Source of the DNA: Pseudoduganella aquatica
GTDB lineage: Bacteria > Pseudomonadota > Gammaproteobacteria > Burkholderiales > Burkholderiaceae_D
Assembly: GCF_009857595.1 (NCBI RefSeq)
Contig: NZ_WWCU01000021.1
Coordinates: forward strand, 1 to 64,000
Length of the DNA: 64,000 nt
Direction: 5' to 3'
Shown: positions 16,398-25,356 of the stretch, one piece after another
Layout of the letters: every line of letters starts with the position of its first letter
Numbering within the stretch: position 1 is the first letter of the stretch
Program-made: the position numbers and the translations under genes
Notes under the pieces: generated by a model
Told to the model about the DNA's origin: nothing
What the model saw: the letters and a program-made list of their open reading frames with translations, nothing else
The model's database searches: none

Positions 16398-19300
16398 TTA
16401 CTTGCCGGCGTAGGCCTGCGACGCCGCCAGCATCAGCAGCACTTCCACGCCGCTGCCTGCGCGGTTGCTGATCTCGAGCCGCGCGCCGATCTGCTCGGCG
16501 CGCTCGCGCATGCCGGTCAGGCCCCAGTGCCCGGCCTTGCCTTGCGTCTGGGTGGCGTGATTCAGGCCTTTGCCGTTGTCGCGCACGGCCAGCGTGAACT
16601 CGCGCGCGCCGTAGGCCAGCTGCACGTCCAGCACGCTGGCGCCCGCGTGGCGGCAGGCGTTGCTCATGGCTTCGCGCGCGATGGCGTACACCTCGTCGTG
16701 CACGGCCGGCGCCAGCTCGCGCTCCTTGCCTTCCACCCGCACGGTCAGTGCGAAGGGTTCCTCGCCCGGGGCTTCCAGGCAGCCGCCATTGGCCGCCATG
16801 GTCTCGCCGGCCTCCTTGAGCGCGGCCGACAGGCAGTTGCGGGAGACGCGCAAGTCCATCACCTGGTCGCGGCCTTCTATCAGCACCTGGTCGGCCTGGG
16901 TCAGCGTCTTGTCCATCAGCGCGCGGGTGTCGCTGCCGGGCGGCAGGCGGTTGGCCACGGCCTGGAAATGCAGGATCAGCCCGTGCAGGCTTTGCAGGAA
17001 GGTGTCGTGCAGCGCGCGCGCAATGCGTTCGCGCTCCACCAGCCTTTCGTGCATGCGCTCGCGCAGGCGGCGCGTGAGCTGGCGCAGCCGCAGCTGGTGC
17101 ATGGCGTAGGCCAGCAGGGCCGCCGCCAGCGCGCACAGCGCCGCGAACCAGACGGTCTGCGTGAAGCGCGGCGCGATCACAAAGGCCTCCGCGCTGTGGA
17201 TGCCGCTGGACACGCCGTCCTCGTTGACCGCCTCCACGTTGAAGCGGTAGTTGCCCGGCCCCAGGTTGGTGTAGTAGGCGGTGCGGCGCGGGCCGGCTTC
17301 CTGCCAGTCCTGGTCCACGCCGTCGAGCCGGTAGCGGAAGCGCACGCGTTCGGGCATGGTGTAGCTCAGGGCGGTGTAGTCGATCTGCAGCTTGCCGGTG
17401 CCGGGCGGCAGGCGCAGGCCCGCGTCCAGCGCGTGCGGCACGCCGTCGCTGTGCATGCCGGTCACGCGCACGGCCGGCACGGCGGTGTTGCGCTCCAGGC
17501 GGGCCGGATCGAACCAGGCGATGCCGCCGGTGCCCACGAACCATAGCCGGCCGCCGCTGCCGGCCAGCGCGGACGGCGTGCGCACCACCATGGCCGCCGC
17601 GCCGGGATAGCCGTCCGAGCTGTCCCACAGTTCGTAGCGCAGCGGCGTGTCCTCGTGCGCGATGCTGCGCTGCCAGTCGGCGGCGGTGACGTGGGCCAGG
17701 CCCTTGCTGGTGTTGAGCCAGCGGTCGCCGTCGGGCGTGATGGCCATGCCGGACACATTCGACAGCAGTCCCGGATCGGCGGCGCTCAGGGGCAAGAATT
17801 TGCCGTCGCGCAGCACCGCCATGCCGTTGTCGCCCGCGATCAGCAGCTCCTTCTGCGTATCGACAAAGGTGACCGCGCCCAGGTCTATGCCTTGCGCCGG
17901 CCCGTATTCGGTGAGCTTGCCGCGCTCGTGGTAGAGCAGCTTGTTGTTGCGGAAGCCGAACCAGGTGTTGCCCTTGCTGTCGGCGGCGGCGTACAGCGGC
18001 CCGCGCACGCCCTTGTGCTCGCCGGGCGATATCCATTGGCCGTTCTCGCGCCGGTAAAGGCCGCGTCCGCCTATGCCCACCCAGGTGCCGGTGGCGTCGT
18101 CCGACAGGATGAGCACGAAGTTCTTGCCGTTCTCGCCCTCGAGCAAGGGCGGCAGCGGCCAGATCTCGACCACGCCGCCTTTGCGCCGCTCGATGCGCTG
18201 GTCGCCGCCGATCAGCACCGAGCCGTCGCGTCCCTTGGCCACCACGTACACTTTTTGCCCGGTCTCCTGCTTGACGGCCTGGCCGCCGGCGTCCATGCGC
18301 CACAGCAGGCCGGCCTCCGCCGAGGCGGCCCAGGCGGTGCCGTCTTCCTCCTGCGCAAAGGCCAGGTAGCCCGCCGTGGGCGGGAAAAGCACGGTTTGCA
18401 GCTTGTTCTGGCGCAGGCGCTCCAGCCCGGCCGGCGTGCCGATCCAGATATTGCCTTCGCGGTCTTCCAGCAACGAGTGCACGTTCAGGCTGCCCATCTG
18501 CCAAGGCTGGTCCAGCCTGTCGTCCGCCGCGCTGCGGGGGAAGGCGCCGTTCTTGCCCTGCCAGGTGGACGGCAGCGTGCGGCACAGGCCGGCGGGGCAG
18601 CCGGCCCAGAGATTGCCGTGCCGGTCGAACAGATTGGACAGCGCCGTCGCGCGGTTGTGCCAGGGCGAGCGCGGCAGGGGCTGGCCGGGCGGCGGCGGCA
18701 GCGGCGTGTAGCCGTCCTTGCCGGTCAGCCACAGGCGGCCGTCGGGGGACTGGTTCAGCATCGGCGCGGTGGCGCTGTGGCCGGTGGACTGGAATTTGCG
18801 CGCGGCGCGGTCCAGCAGGTAGAGCTTTTGCTGGTCCGCCACCCACAGCCGGCCGTACTGGTCCAGGTGGACAAGCTCGGCGCGCGGGGACGGGTAGTTC
18901 CAGTCCGCGCCTATCTTTTCCCACTTCCCGCCGCTGTAATGCATCAAGCCGCTGGTGCTGGCGACCCAGATGTTGTCGTCGGACTCCACCACCAGGCCGT
19001 AGGTGGCGCCGATGGGATTGCCGGCGCCGGACGCGAGGTGCAGCAGGCGGCCGTTGCGCAGGCGGCTCAGGCCGCCGAAGGTGTAGCCTATCCACAAATC
19101 GCCATTGGGCAGGGCGGTGAGCGAGGTGATGCGCTTGCCCAGCAGGTTTTCGCCCGGCGCGGGCTTGAAGGCCTCGAAATGCACGCCGTCGAAGCGGTGC
19201 AGGCCGGTCACCGTGCCCAGCCACAGCCAGCCGTCGGCGGTCTGCGCCATCGTATCGACCTCGCGCGGCGCGCCTTCGCGGCTGGTCCAGATGTCGTGGT

Positions 19301-19409
19301 GGTAGCCGGTGATGGGAACGGCCGGGTCCAGCGCCTGGGCGGCAGTGCCGGCCATGAGCGCCAGCGCCAGGGCGGCCCGCAGGAAGTTTTTGTGCGTAAA
19401 TATTGCCAT
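16398..19409 (-). CDS. Two-component sensor kinase with periplasmic beta-propeller
   Basis: A protein of about 1003 aa. After a signal peptide ending AAQA come many propeller blades (repeats such as DGWLWLGTVTGLHRFDG, GNIWIGTPAGLERLRQN), then a Y_Y_Y domain (about 660-735: RFRYRLDGVDQDW, NYRFNVEAVNEDG), one membrane segment, a HisKA_3 dimerisation region (ERIARALHDTFLQSLHG, phospho-His in LHD) and a HATPase domain (DNGKGLNHA). The architecture is like Bacteroides-style two-component sensors but without receiver or AraC part. No response regulator gene adjoins it. The start at 19409 fits the signal peptide; an in-frame ATG 36 bases upstream is possible. Confidence 0.88.
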   Translation of the reverse strand: MAIFTHKNFLRAALALALMAGTAAQALDPAVPITGYHHDIWTSREGAPREVDTMAQTADGWLWLGTVTGLHRFDGVHFEAFKPAPGENLLGKRITSLTALPNGDLWIGYTFGGLSRLRNGRLLHLASGAGNPIGATYGLVVESDDNIWVASTSGLMHYSGGKWEKIGADWNYPSPRAELVHLDQYGRLWVADQQKLYLLDRAARKFQSTGHSATAPMLNQSPDGRLWLTGKDGYTPLPPPPGQPLPRSPWHNRATALSNLFDRHGNLWAGCPAGLCRTLPSTWQGKNGAFPRSAADDRLDQPWQMGSLNVHSLLEDREGNIWIGTPAGLERLRQNKLQTVLFPPTAGYLAFAQEEDGTAWAASAEAGLLWRMDAGGQAVKQETGQKVYVVAKGRDGSVLIGGDQRIERRKGGVVEIWPLPPLLEGENGKNFVLILSDDATGTWVGIGGRGLYRRENGQWISPGEHKGVRGPLYAAADSKGNTWFGFRNNKLLYHERGKLTEYGPAQGIDLGAVTFVDTQKELLIAGDNGMAVLRDGKFLPLSAADPGLLSNVSGMAITPDGDRWLNTSKGLAHVTAADWQRSIAHEDTPLRYELWDSSDGYPGAAAMVVRTPSALAGSGGRLWFVGTGGIAWFDPARLERNTAVPAVRVTGMHSDGVPHALDAGLRLPPGTGKLQIDYTALSYTMPERVRFRYRLDGVDQDWQEAGPRRTAYYTNLGPGNYRFNVEAVNEDGVSSGIHSAEAFVIAPRFTQTVWFAALCALAAALLAYAMHQLRLRQLTRRLRERMHERLVERERIARALHDTFLQSLHGLILHFQAVANRLPPGSDTRALMDKTLTQADQVLIEGRDQVMDLRVSRNCLSAALKEAGETMAANGGCLEAPGEEPFALTVRVEGKERELAPAVHDEVYAIAREAMSNACRHAGASVLDVQLAYGAREFTLAVRDNGKGLNHATQTQGKAGHWGLTGMRERAEQIGARLEISNRAGSGVEVLLMLAASQAYAGK

Positions 19410-19460
19410 AGATTCATTATGGCCAGCCCGGGGCTGTTGACGCAAGCGGAGGATGGTTTT

Positions 19461-19826
19461 TTACCTGACGGGCAGCCAGTTCGGCTTCTGGCCGGTGTGC
19501 CACTCGCGCTCCACGGGGCCGCTGAATTCCGGTTCCAGCGTGCCCAGCGTGACGGCGATGCGGTCCGGCGCCTCGGTGCTGCGCCAGTAGAGGTTCGAGC
19601 CGCACACGCTGCAAAAGCCGCGCCGTCCGTGGCTGGACGAGGCGTATTCCGTCACCCGCTCCGCGCCGCGCTCAATGGTGAAGCCGGCGGCGGCCACGTT
19701 GGCATACGATCCCGCTGCCGCGCCGTGCTGTTTTCGGCACATGGTGCAGTAGCAATGGCTGGCGTGCCGGACCGGGCCTTCCGCGCGGTAAGCCACCGCG
19801 CCGCACAGGCAGCTCCCGGTCAGCAT
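19461..19826 (-). CDS. GFA-family (glutathione-dependent formaldehyde-activating type) protein
   Basis: A 121-aa protein with the zinc-binding cysteines of the GFA/CENP-V fold: GSCLCGAVAY near the start, SHCYCTMCRKQHG next, and FCSVCGSNLYW later. Most members have no proven formaldehyde role, so the name is only a family label. It starts just after the preceding minus-strand gene ends and may be co-transcribed with it. Confidence 0.85.
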   Translation of the reverse strand: MLTGSCLCGAVAYRAEGPVRHASHCYCTMCRKQHGAAAGSYANVAAAGFTIERGAERVTEYASSSHGRRGFCSVCGSNLYWRSTEAPDRIAVTLGTLEPEFSGPVEREWHTGQKPNWLPVR

Positions 19827-19834
19827 GGGCTGGG

Positions 19835-20698
19835 CTAGCCGCGCACCAGCTGCGCGGGCTGCGGGGTGGGCTGTGCAGTGTGGGGTGCGGCGTAGAAGCA
19901 GGCCTGCGAGGCGTGCGGCGCATGCTGGCCGGTCTCGGCCGCCACCAGCGGCATGTCCACCGGCAGCGGCTGGGTGGATTGCTGCGCCAGCGTGCGCAGG
20001 ATGGCAAAGCCGGGGGCAGGCGTATGCGCCATCGGGCCGGTGCGGCCTTCGGCCACCGATTGCAGCAGCGGGTAGGGGCCGGCGCCGATCTGCGCCGCCT
20101 GCTGGTCGTCCGCCAGCAGCAGGGCGGCGGCGCCTTCCCCGGCTTGCGCACCGCAGGCCAGCAGCACCGCCAGGCAAGGTTCGGTACTGTACTTGAGCGC
20201 GGCGAGTACTTGCGTAGGATGCTGGTTGCGGCGGGCGTTGCGCAGAATGCGCTCCTGCGGCCATCCCGCGTCCAGCAACTGCTGCTGCAGCCAGCGCCCA
20301 GCGGCGTCGCGCCAGGGGCCTTTCCATTCGGCGGGCAGCAGGGCGATCAGTTGCAGGTGGGGCAGCCCCGGCTGCGCACCGTCGGCCAGGCCGCCGTGCT
20401 TGCCGGCGGTGGCCGCCAGTGTACGCATGGCCGACGTGGCCAGCGCCATGGTGCGCCAGTACTCGGCGCTGGCGTCCAGCTTGCCCTGTCCGCTGGCCTT
20501 CATCCAGGCCGAGATTTCGGCGCGCAACGCCTGCTCGTCCAGATCCGTGCCCTTGCTTCCCATGGCGGCGTCAACCAGGCGCAGCGGTATGGCCGGCGGC
20601 TGGGCTGCGGGGGGGACTGGCTTGCCGGCCGCTGCGCCTTTGCGGCGCGGCCAGTATTTCAGTACCGAAAGGAATATATCTTTCAGTGAGGCTTGCAT
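19835..20698 (-). CDS. Hypothetical 287-aa protein
   Basis: A soluble Ala- and Gln-rich protein without signal peptide or membrane segment. Recognisable stretches include KDIFLSVLKYWPRR at the N-terminus and EPCLAVLLACGAQAGEGAAA in the middle. I do not recognise the family. The latter stretch faintly recalls a thiolase-like fold, but no catalytic pattern can be defended. It ends nine bases before the GFA gene starts on the same strand. Confidence 0.6.
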   Translation of the reverse strand: MQASLKDIFLSVLKYWPRRKGAAAGKPVPPAAQPPAIPLRLVDAAMGSKGTDLDEQALRAEISAWMKASGQGKLDASAEYWRTMALATSAMRTLAATAGKHGGLADGAQPGLPHLQLIALLPAEWKGPWRDAAGRWLQQQLLDAGWPQERILRNARRNQHPTQVLAALKYSTEPCLAVLLACGAQAGEGAAALLLADDQQAAQIGAGPYPLLQSVAEGRTGPMAHTPAPGFAILRTLAQQSTQPLPVDMPLVAAETGQHAPHASQACFYAAPHTAQPTPQPAQLVRG

Positions 20699-20870
20699 GT
20701 TGTCATCCCTGTAAGCGTTTCACATAGTATAGCCGAGCTTGCAACTTAAATTGCTGACAACGCTGAGAAATGACGGCATGGCGTTCTACTACAGATTAAT
20801 ATTTCCATAATCCAAATAAGTAGTTCTACCGAGAAAGTGATCGACAGTTACTAGCAGCTACGATAAAGTG

Positions 20871-20961
20871 CCGGGCTCACGCTGGATTCCCCATGACAGG
20901 CCTCATCCCAGCCTGCTCTCGCCCGGTTACCTTTGGTTAGCCACCGCCCCTGGCGGCTGGC
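20871..20961 (+). promoter_or_regulatory. Structured 5' leader before the c-di-GMP operon
   Basis: Nested pairing is visible: CCGGGC (20871) with GCCCGG (20921), inside it CAGGC (20897) with GCCTG (20911), then a separate strong hairpin GCCACCGCC/GGCGGcTGGC (20940-20961). It ends 34 bases before the ATG of the downstream gene. It does not match the GEMM c-di-GMP riboswitch consensus I know, and its function is unknown. Confidence 0.35.
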
Positions 20962-20995
20962 ATGTTGCACTGTCGCAGAAAAACAAATAAACGTC

Positions 20996-21448
20996 ATGCT
21001 GAACGCCTTTTCCGTCCGCCGCCTCGCTATCAGGCTGCTATGCTGCCTGCTGTGCGCCTGCGCATGGCAGGCGCAGGCGGGTGCGCGCGAGCTGGTGGTG
21101 GTCGTATCGGCCAAGAGCCCGGTCATGGCGCTGCAGGCGCGGCAGGTGGCCGACATTTTCCTGGCCGAAGCGGCGCGCTATCCCGGCGGCGGCGAGGCCG
21201 TGGCGCTGGACCAGAAACTGGGCTCGGCGGCGCGCAACGAGTTCTACAGCAAAGTGGCCGGGCGCGCGCCGGAGCAGATGAAGGCGCACTGGACCAAGAT
21301 GATGTTCACCGGACGCGGCCAGCCGCCGCGCGAAGCGGCCGGCAGCGCCGCCGTGCGCCGCATGGTGGCGGCCGACCCCGCCTTGATCGGCTATATCGAC
21401 CGCGCCGCGCTCAATGCCAGCGTGCGCGTTGTGCTGGTGGTGAAATGA
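20996..21448 (+). CDS. Periplasmic phosphate-binding-like protein
   Basis: A 150-aa secreted protein: signal peptide to about residue 29 (CAWQAQA), then a short domain like the core of PstS-type binding proteins (LVVVVSAKSPVMALQARQVA, then DIFLAEAARYPGGGEAVALD). Such single-lobe proteins are often encoded beside membrane GGDEF proteins as putative ligand sensors. Its stop overlaps the ATG of the GGDEF-EAL gene (ATGA at 21445), implying translational coupling. The start at 20996 suits the signal peptide; a longer frame from 20933 is possible. Confidence 0.8.
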   Translation: MLNAFSVRRLAIRLLCCLLCACAWQAQAGARELVVVVSAKSPVMALQARQVADIFLAEAARYPGGGEAVALDQKLGSAARNEFYSKVAGRAPEQMKAHWTKMMFTGRGQPPREAAGSAAVRRMVAADPALIGYIDRAALNASVRVVLVVK

Positions 21449-24120
21449 TGGCGGGCGGGAGCAACTGGGGCAATGCGGGCGCAGCCGGCGGCGCCAAGCG
21501 CAAGCGCTGGCTGCGGCTGCTGCTGGAGACCTATGTCTCGCTGCCGTTTTTCACCGTGCTGCTGCTGGGCGCGATCTGGGCCTTCACTTTCCATTTCATC
21601 GGCATTGAGCGCGAGGCGGCCGGCAAGGGCGCGGCCGACTCGGTGCGCGAGCTGGTGGACACCTACGAAGCCCAGGTGGCGCGCAACCTCGGCGGCATAG
21701 ACCAGAGCCTGAAAGTGATTGCCTACGCGGTCGAGCGCAGGGGCGCGGCCGACGCGCTGGCGGAACTGAACCAGCACGGCCTGCTGCCGTCCGCCCTGGT
21801 GTACTCGATCAGCATCGCCGACGCGCAGGGCCGCGTGGTGGCGCGCAATCCGGCGGCGCGGCCGGTATCGGTGGCCGACCAGCCCTATTTCAAATTCCAC
21901 CAGGAGACGCCGGGCCACAGCGCCATCGCCGGCGAGACCCTGCGCGACGCCGCCAGCGGCGACGCCCGCCTGCATTTCACCCGCCGCCTTGACGACGCGG
22001 CCGGCCAGTTCGCCGGCGTGGCCGTGATGGAAGTGGACCCGGCCTATTTCACCAGCGGCTACGAGCGCCGCCGCCAGGGCGAGCAGGGCATGCTGGCGCT
22101 GGTGGGCAACGACGGCGTGGTGCGCGCGCTGCGCGTGGGCGACAAGATCAGCTGGGGCCAGCAGCTGGACCTGCGCGCCGAAGTCGGCGCCAGCCTGGCC
22201 AATTCCTGGGACGGCGTGGGGCGCTACACAATGGCCCGCCCCATGCACGGCTTTGCGCTGACGGCGGTTGCCGGCCTGGCCGAGCACGAGCAGCTGGCCG
22301 TGTTCGAGCGCCGCCGCGTGGCCAGCCTGTGGGAGGCCGGCGTGGCCAGCGCCGTGGTGGTGATGCTGGCGGCGCTGCTGTGGATCTGGACCTGGCAGGG
22401 CGCCATGGCGCGCCGCCGCATCCGCCACGCGCAGGAAACCTACGCCGCCGCGTCCGAGGGCAGCATGGACGCCTTCTTCGTGCTGCGCGCGGTGCGCGAC
22501 CGGCGCGGCATGGTGACGGACTTCGACATCGCGGAGGCCAACGGCCGCGCCGAAGCGCTGTCCGGCCTGACGCGCGCCCAGCTCAAGGGCATGACCTTGT
22601 GCGGCTGGCTGCCGCAGGTGCGCGTGAGCGGCAAATTCGAAACCCTGGCGCACATTGCGCAAGTGGGCGGCGTCTACCAGGAGGAGCAGCGCAACGGCAT
22701 GCCGCAGCTGCACGCCAACTGGCTGCACTGGCAGGTGGTGGGCGTGGACGGCGGCGTGGTGGCCATCGTGCGCGACATCAGCGAGCGCAAGCTGGCCGAG
22801 GAGCGCATCGTCCACCTGGCGCACCACGACAGCCTGACAGGCCTGCCCAACCGAAGCCTGATCGCCGACCGTCTGCAGCAGGCGATACTGCACGGCGAGC
22901 GCAACGACCGCGAAGTGGCGGTGGCCTTTATCGACCTCGATAGCTTCAAGCTGGTGAACGACGGCCTGGGCCACACCGCCGGCGACCAGCTGCTCACCGA
23001 GGTGGCCTCGCGCATGGTGGGCTGCGTGCGCCGGCACGACACGGTGGGCCGTTTCGGCGGCGACGAATTCGTGCTGGTGCTGCCGGAGCAGCGCGACAGC
23101 GAAGGCGCGCTGATGCTGCTGCTGGAGAAGGTGCGCGAGGCGGTGATACGCCCTGTGGTGCTGGGCGGCCAGCCGGTGCAGGTGAGCTGCAGCATAGGCG
23201 TGGCCATGTATCCGCGCGACGGCTGCGACGCCGACACGCTGCTGATGAACGCCGACGCCGCCATGTACCGCGCCAAGGACACCGGCAAGAACAATGTGCA
23301 GTTCTACACCATGGAAATGAACGCCAGCCTGGAGGAAAAGCTGGAGTTGATGGACGGCCTGCGCACCGCGCTGGCCGAGGAGCAGTTCCGCATTTACTAC
23401 CAGCCCAAGGTGAGCCTGGACACCGGCATGGTGTTCGGCGTGGAAGCGCTGCTGCGCTGGCAGCATCCGGTGCGCGGCATGATGGCGCCGGACCAGTTCA
23501 TCCCGCTGGCCGAGGAAAGCGGCGCCATCGTCTCCATCGGCGAATGGGTGCTGCTGACGGCCTGCCGCCAGGCGCGCGCATGGCAGCTGGGGGGCCTGGC
23601 GCCGGTGACCATTTCGGTCAACGTGTCGGCGCGCCAGTTCGACGACGCGCGCCTGGTCATGCGGGTGCAGCGCGCGCTCGAGCTGAGCGGCCTAGCGCCG
23701 CAGTGGCTGGAACTGGAAGTGACCGAAAGCCTGATCATGCGCGACCTGCAGCAGGCCATCGCCAAGATGCGCGAGCTCAAGGCCATGGGCATTTCGCTGT
23801 CCATCGACGACTTCGGCACCGGCTACTCCAGCCTGGCCGCGCTCAAGTCCTTCCCCATCAGCAGCCTGAAAATCGACAAGTCCTTCATCCGCGACCTGGA
23901 TGTGAGCAGCGACGACCAGGCCATCGCGCGCGCCATCATCTCGCTGTCGCACCAGTTGCAGCTGCGCGTGATCGCCGAGGGCGTGGAAACCGTGCAGCAG
24001 CGCAGCTTCCTGCAGGACAGCGGCTGCGACGACATGCAGGGCTATCTGTTCAGCCGCCCGGTGATGCCGGAGCAGATCCAGGGCATGCTGGAAGCGCAGG
24101 GAGAAGCGCTCTCCACTTAG
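21445..24120 (+). CDS. Membrane GGDEF-EAL protein with extracytoplasmic sensor and PAS
   Basis: An 891-aa c-di-GMP enzyme. Two membrane segments (about 25-50 and 300-320) flank a Cache-like periplasmic domain. A PAS-like region follows, then GGDEF with an intact GRFGGDEF and an RRHD product-inhibition site five residues before it. The EAL domain keeps the catalytic signature (GVEALLRW, VNVSARQF, ELEVTES, DDFGTGYSSL, LKIDKSF, AEGVET), so both synthesis and hydrolysis look possible. It is coupled to the upstream binding-like protein, its probable sensory partner. A second ATG at 21448 is an equally likely start. Confidence 0.93.
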   Translation: MMAGGSNWGNAGAAGGAKRKRWLRLLLETYVSLPFFTVLLLGAIWAFTFHFIGIEREAAGKGAADSVRELVDTYEAQVARNLGGIDQSLKVIAYAVERRGAADALAELNQHGLLPSALVYSISIADAQGRVVARNPAARPVSVADQPYFKFHQETPGHSAIAGETLRDAASGDARLHFTRRLDDAAGQFAGVAVMEVDPAYFTSGYERRRQGEQGMLALVGNDGVVRALRVGDKISWGQQLDLRAEVGASLANSWDGVGRYTMARPMHGFALTAVAGLAEHEQLAVFERRRVASLWEAGVASAVVVMLAALLWIWTWQGAMARRRIRHAQETYAAASEGSMDAFFVLRAVRDRRGMVTDFDIAEANGRAEALSGLTRAQLKGMTLCGWLPQVRVSGKFETLAHIAQVGGVYQEEQRNGMPQLHANWLHWQVVGVDGGVVAIVRDISERKLAEERIVHLAHHDSLTGLPNRSLIADRLQQAILHGERNDREVAVAFIDLDSFKLVNDGLGHTAGDQLLTEVASRMVGCVRRHDTVGRFGGDEFVLVLPEQRDSEGALMLLLEKVREAVIRPVVLGGQPVQVSCSIGVAMYPRDGCDADTLLMNADAAMYRAKDTGKNNVQFYTMEMNASLEEKLELMDGLRTALAEEQFRIYYQPKVSLDTGMVFGVEALLRWQHPVRGMMAPDQFIPLAEESGAIVSIGEWVLLTACRQARAWQLGGLAPVTISVNVSARQFDDARLVMRVQRALELSGLAPQWLELEVTESLIMRDLQQAIAKMRELKAMGISLSIDDFGTGYSSLAALKSFPISSLKIDKSFIRDLDVSSDDQAIARAIISLSHQLQLRVIAEGVETVQQRSFLQDSGCDDMQGYLFSRPVMPEQIQGMLEAQGEALST

Positions 24121-24187
24121 TCCAGCATCCCGCTCCCGTTGCATGCGCTACAATTGCTAAATCGCATCTATTAAGATTTCAGCAGCC

Positions 24188-24826
24188 ATGAGCCAACAAT
24201 TCTCCGACGATATCTACACCGAACCGTCCGACGTGGACGTCAATACCCTGGCCAACCTGGGCCCGCTGACCGCGATGGCTGGCATTTTCGAGGGCGAGCG
24301 CGGGCTGGACATCAAACCCAAGAAAGACGGCCCGCGCAAGCAGGCCTACGTCGAGCGCATCGAACTGCAGCCCATCGACCCGGTGACCAACGGCCCGCAG
24401 CTGTTCTACGGCCTGCGCTACGTTATCCTGATCACCAAGCCGGACCAGGTGAAGACCTACCACGAGCAGGTGGGCTACTGGCTGTGGGAACCGGCCACCA
24501 ACACCGTGATCCAGACCCTGGCCATCCCGCGCGGCCAGATCGCCATGGCCTCCGGCACCGCCGCGCCGGACGCGAAGTCCTTCGAGCTGGTGGCCTACCG
24601 CGAGTCCGACACCTACGGCATCCGCTCCAATCCCTTCCTCGAATTCGGCTTCAAGACGGTGGAGTACCGCATCAAGGTCACCATCAACGACGACGGCACC
24701 TGGGGCTACGAGGAAGACACCGTCATGCTGATACGCGGCAAAGAGGACGAGCCCTTCCACCACGTCGACCGTAACCTGCTGCGCAAGGTGGCCGACGCCA
24801 CGCCCAACCCCCAAGCCCGCAAATAA
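24188..24826 (+). CDS. Nitrobindin-like heme-binding beta-barrel protein
   Basis: A 212-aa protein of the FABP-like/DUF1794 heme-binding barrel family. The N-terminal GPLTAMAGIFEGERG stands where nitrobindins have G-T-W-x-G-x-G. Strand-rich body and a late FHHVDRNLLRKV, which may hold the axial His, fit the family. Nitrobindins bind ferric heme and scavenge or sense NO or peroxynitrite. It is monocistronic. A REP-like repeat follows the stop. Confidence 0.75.
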   Translation: MSQQFSDDIYTEPSDVDVNTLANLGPLTAMAGIFEGERGLDIKPKKDGPRKQAYVERIELQPIDPVTNGPQLFYGLRYVILITKPDQVKTYHEQVGYWLWEPATNTVIQTLAIPRGQIAMASGTAAPDAKSFELVAYRESDTYGIRSNPFLEFGFKTVEYRIKVTINDDGTWGYEEDTVMLIRGKEDEPFHHVDRNLLRKVADATPNPQARK

Positions 24827-24835
24827 GCGAGCCGC

Positions 24836-24869
24836 GTAGGGCGGGTTAGCGCATCGCGCGTAACCCGCC
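24836..24869. repeat. REP-like palindrome
   Basis: GTAGGGCGGGTTAGCGCATC followed by GCGCGTAACCCGCC. Same orientation as the copy at 145. Located between convergent genes. Confidence 0.7.
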
Positions 24870-24895
24870 AGCGCCGTCGAAACGCCAGCCCGGTC

Positions 24896-25276
24896 TCAGC
24901 GCGCCAATGCAAAGCGCACCAGCGCAAAGGCCAGCGCAAACAAGTAGCCATAAGCGAAGCGGTCGATGCGCAGCAGCGCCTGGCCGCGCCGCGCGCGCCA
25001 CGCGCCGGCCGCGCACATGCACAGTCCTGCGGCCACCGGCGTGAAGACCAGGTTAGCGATGCGCAAACCCTGGCCCGACACGAGGTGCGAAGAGATCACC
25101 AGCAGGCTCAGGCCGCCCACCATGGCGCCGATCAGGAAGTAGCCTATGGCCGCGATCCAGGGCCGGGGCGGTTTGCGCAGCGGCTCCGCAATCGCGTGGA
25201 AGCCCATTTCTATCAGTGCCTCTCCCAGGATCTGGATCAGGAACTCGCCGAGGAACTGGAACAGGATTTCTATCAT
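24896..25276 (-). CDS. Hypothetical membrane protein, 126 aa
   Basis: A small protein with an amphipathic N-terminal helix (MIEILFQFLGEFLIQILGEA) and about three hydrophobic segments (YFLIGAMVGGLSLLVISS, ANLVFTPVAAGLCMCAAGAW, FAYGYLFALAFALVRFAL). The start at 25276 is the first sensible one; an upstream ATG would add 13 polar residues. The family is unknown. It stands alone between a nitrobindin-like gene and a dihydrofolate-reductase-like gene. Confidence 0.65.
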   Translation of the reverse strand: MIEILFQFLGEFLIQILGEALIEMGFHAIAEPLRKPPRPWIAAIGYFLIGAMVGGLSLLVISSHLVSGQGLRIANLVFTPVAAGLCMCAAGAWRARRGQALLRIDRFAYGYLFALAFALVRFALAR

Positions 25277-25356
25277 GGGCAGCCCGGGTATGCAGGAATC
25301 GCGATTCTCGCACAAGCTTGTTAATATGCCTATTCCATCGCCAAGGGAGGGGCAGC

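Noticed and set aside
20820..20960. Cobalamin- or GEMM-riboswitch resemblance in the leader region
   Set aside because: Fragments such as TAACTGTCGATCAC on the minus strand and GGTTACC on the plus strand look suggestive, but the conserved core boxes and their order are missing. Kept only as an unnamed structured leader.
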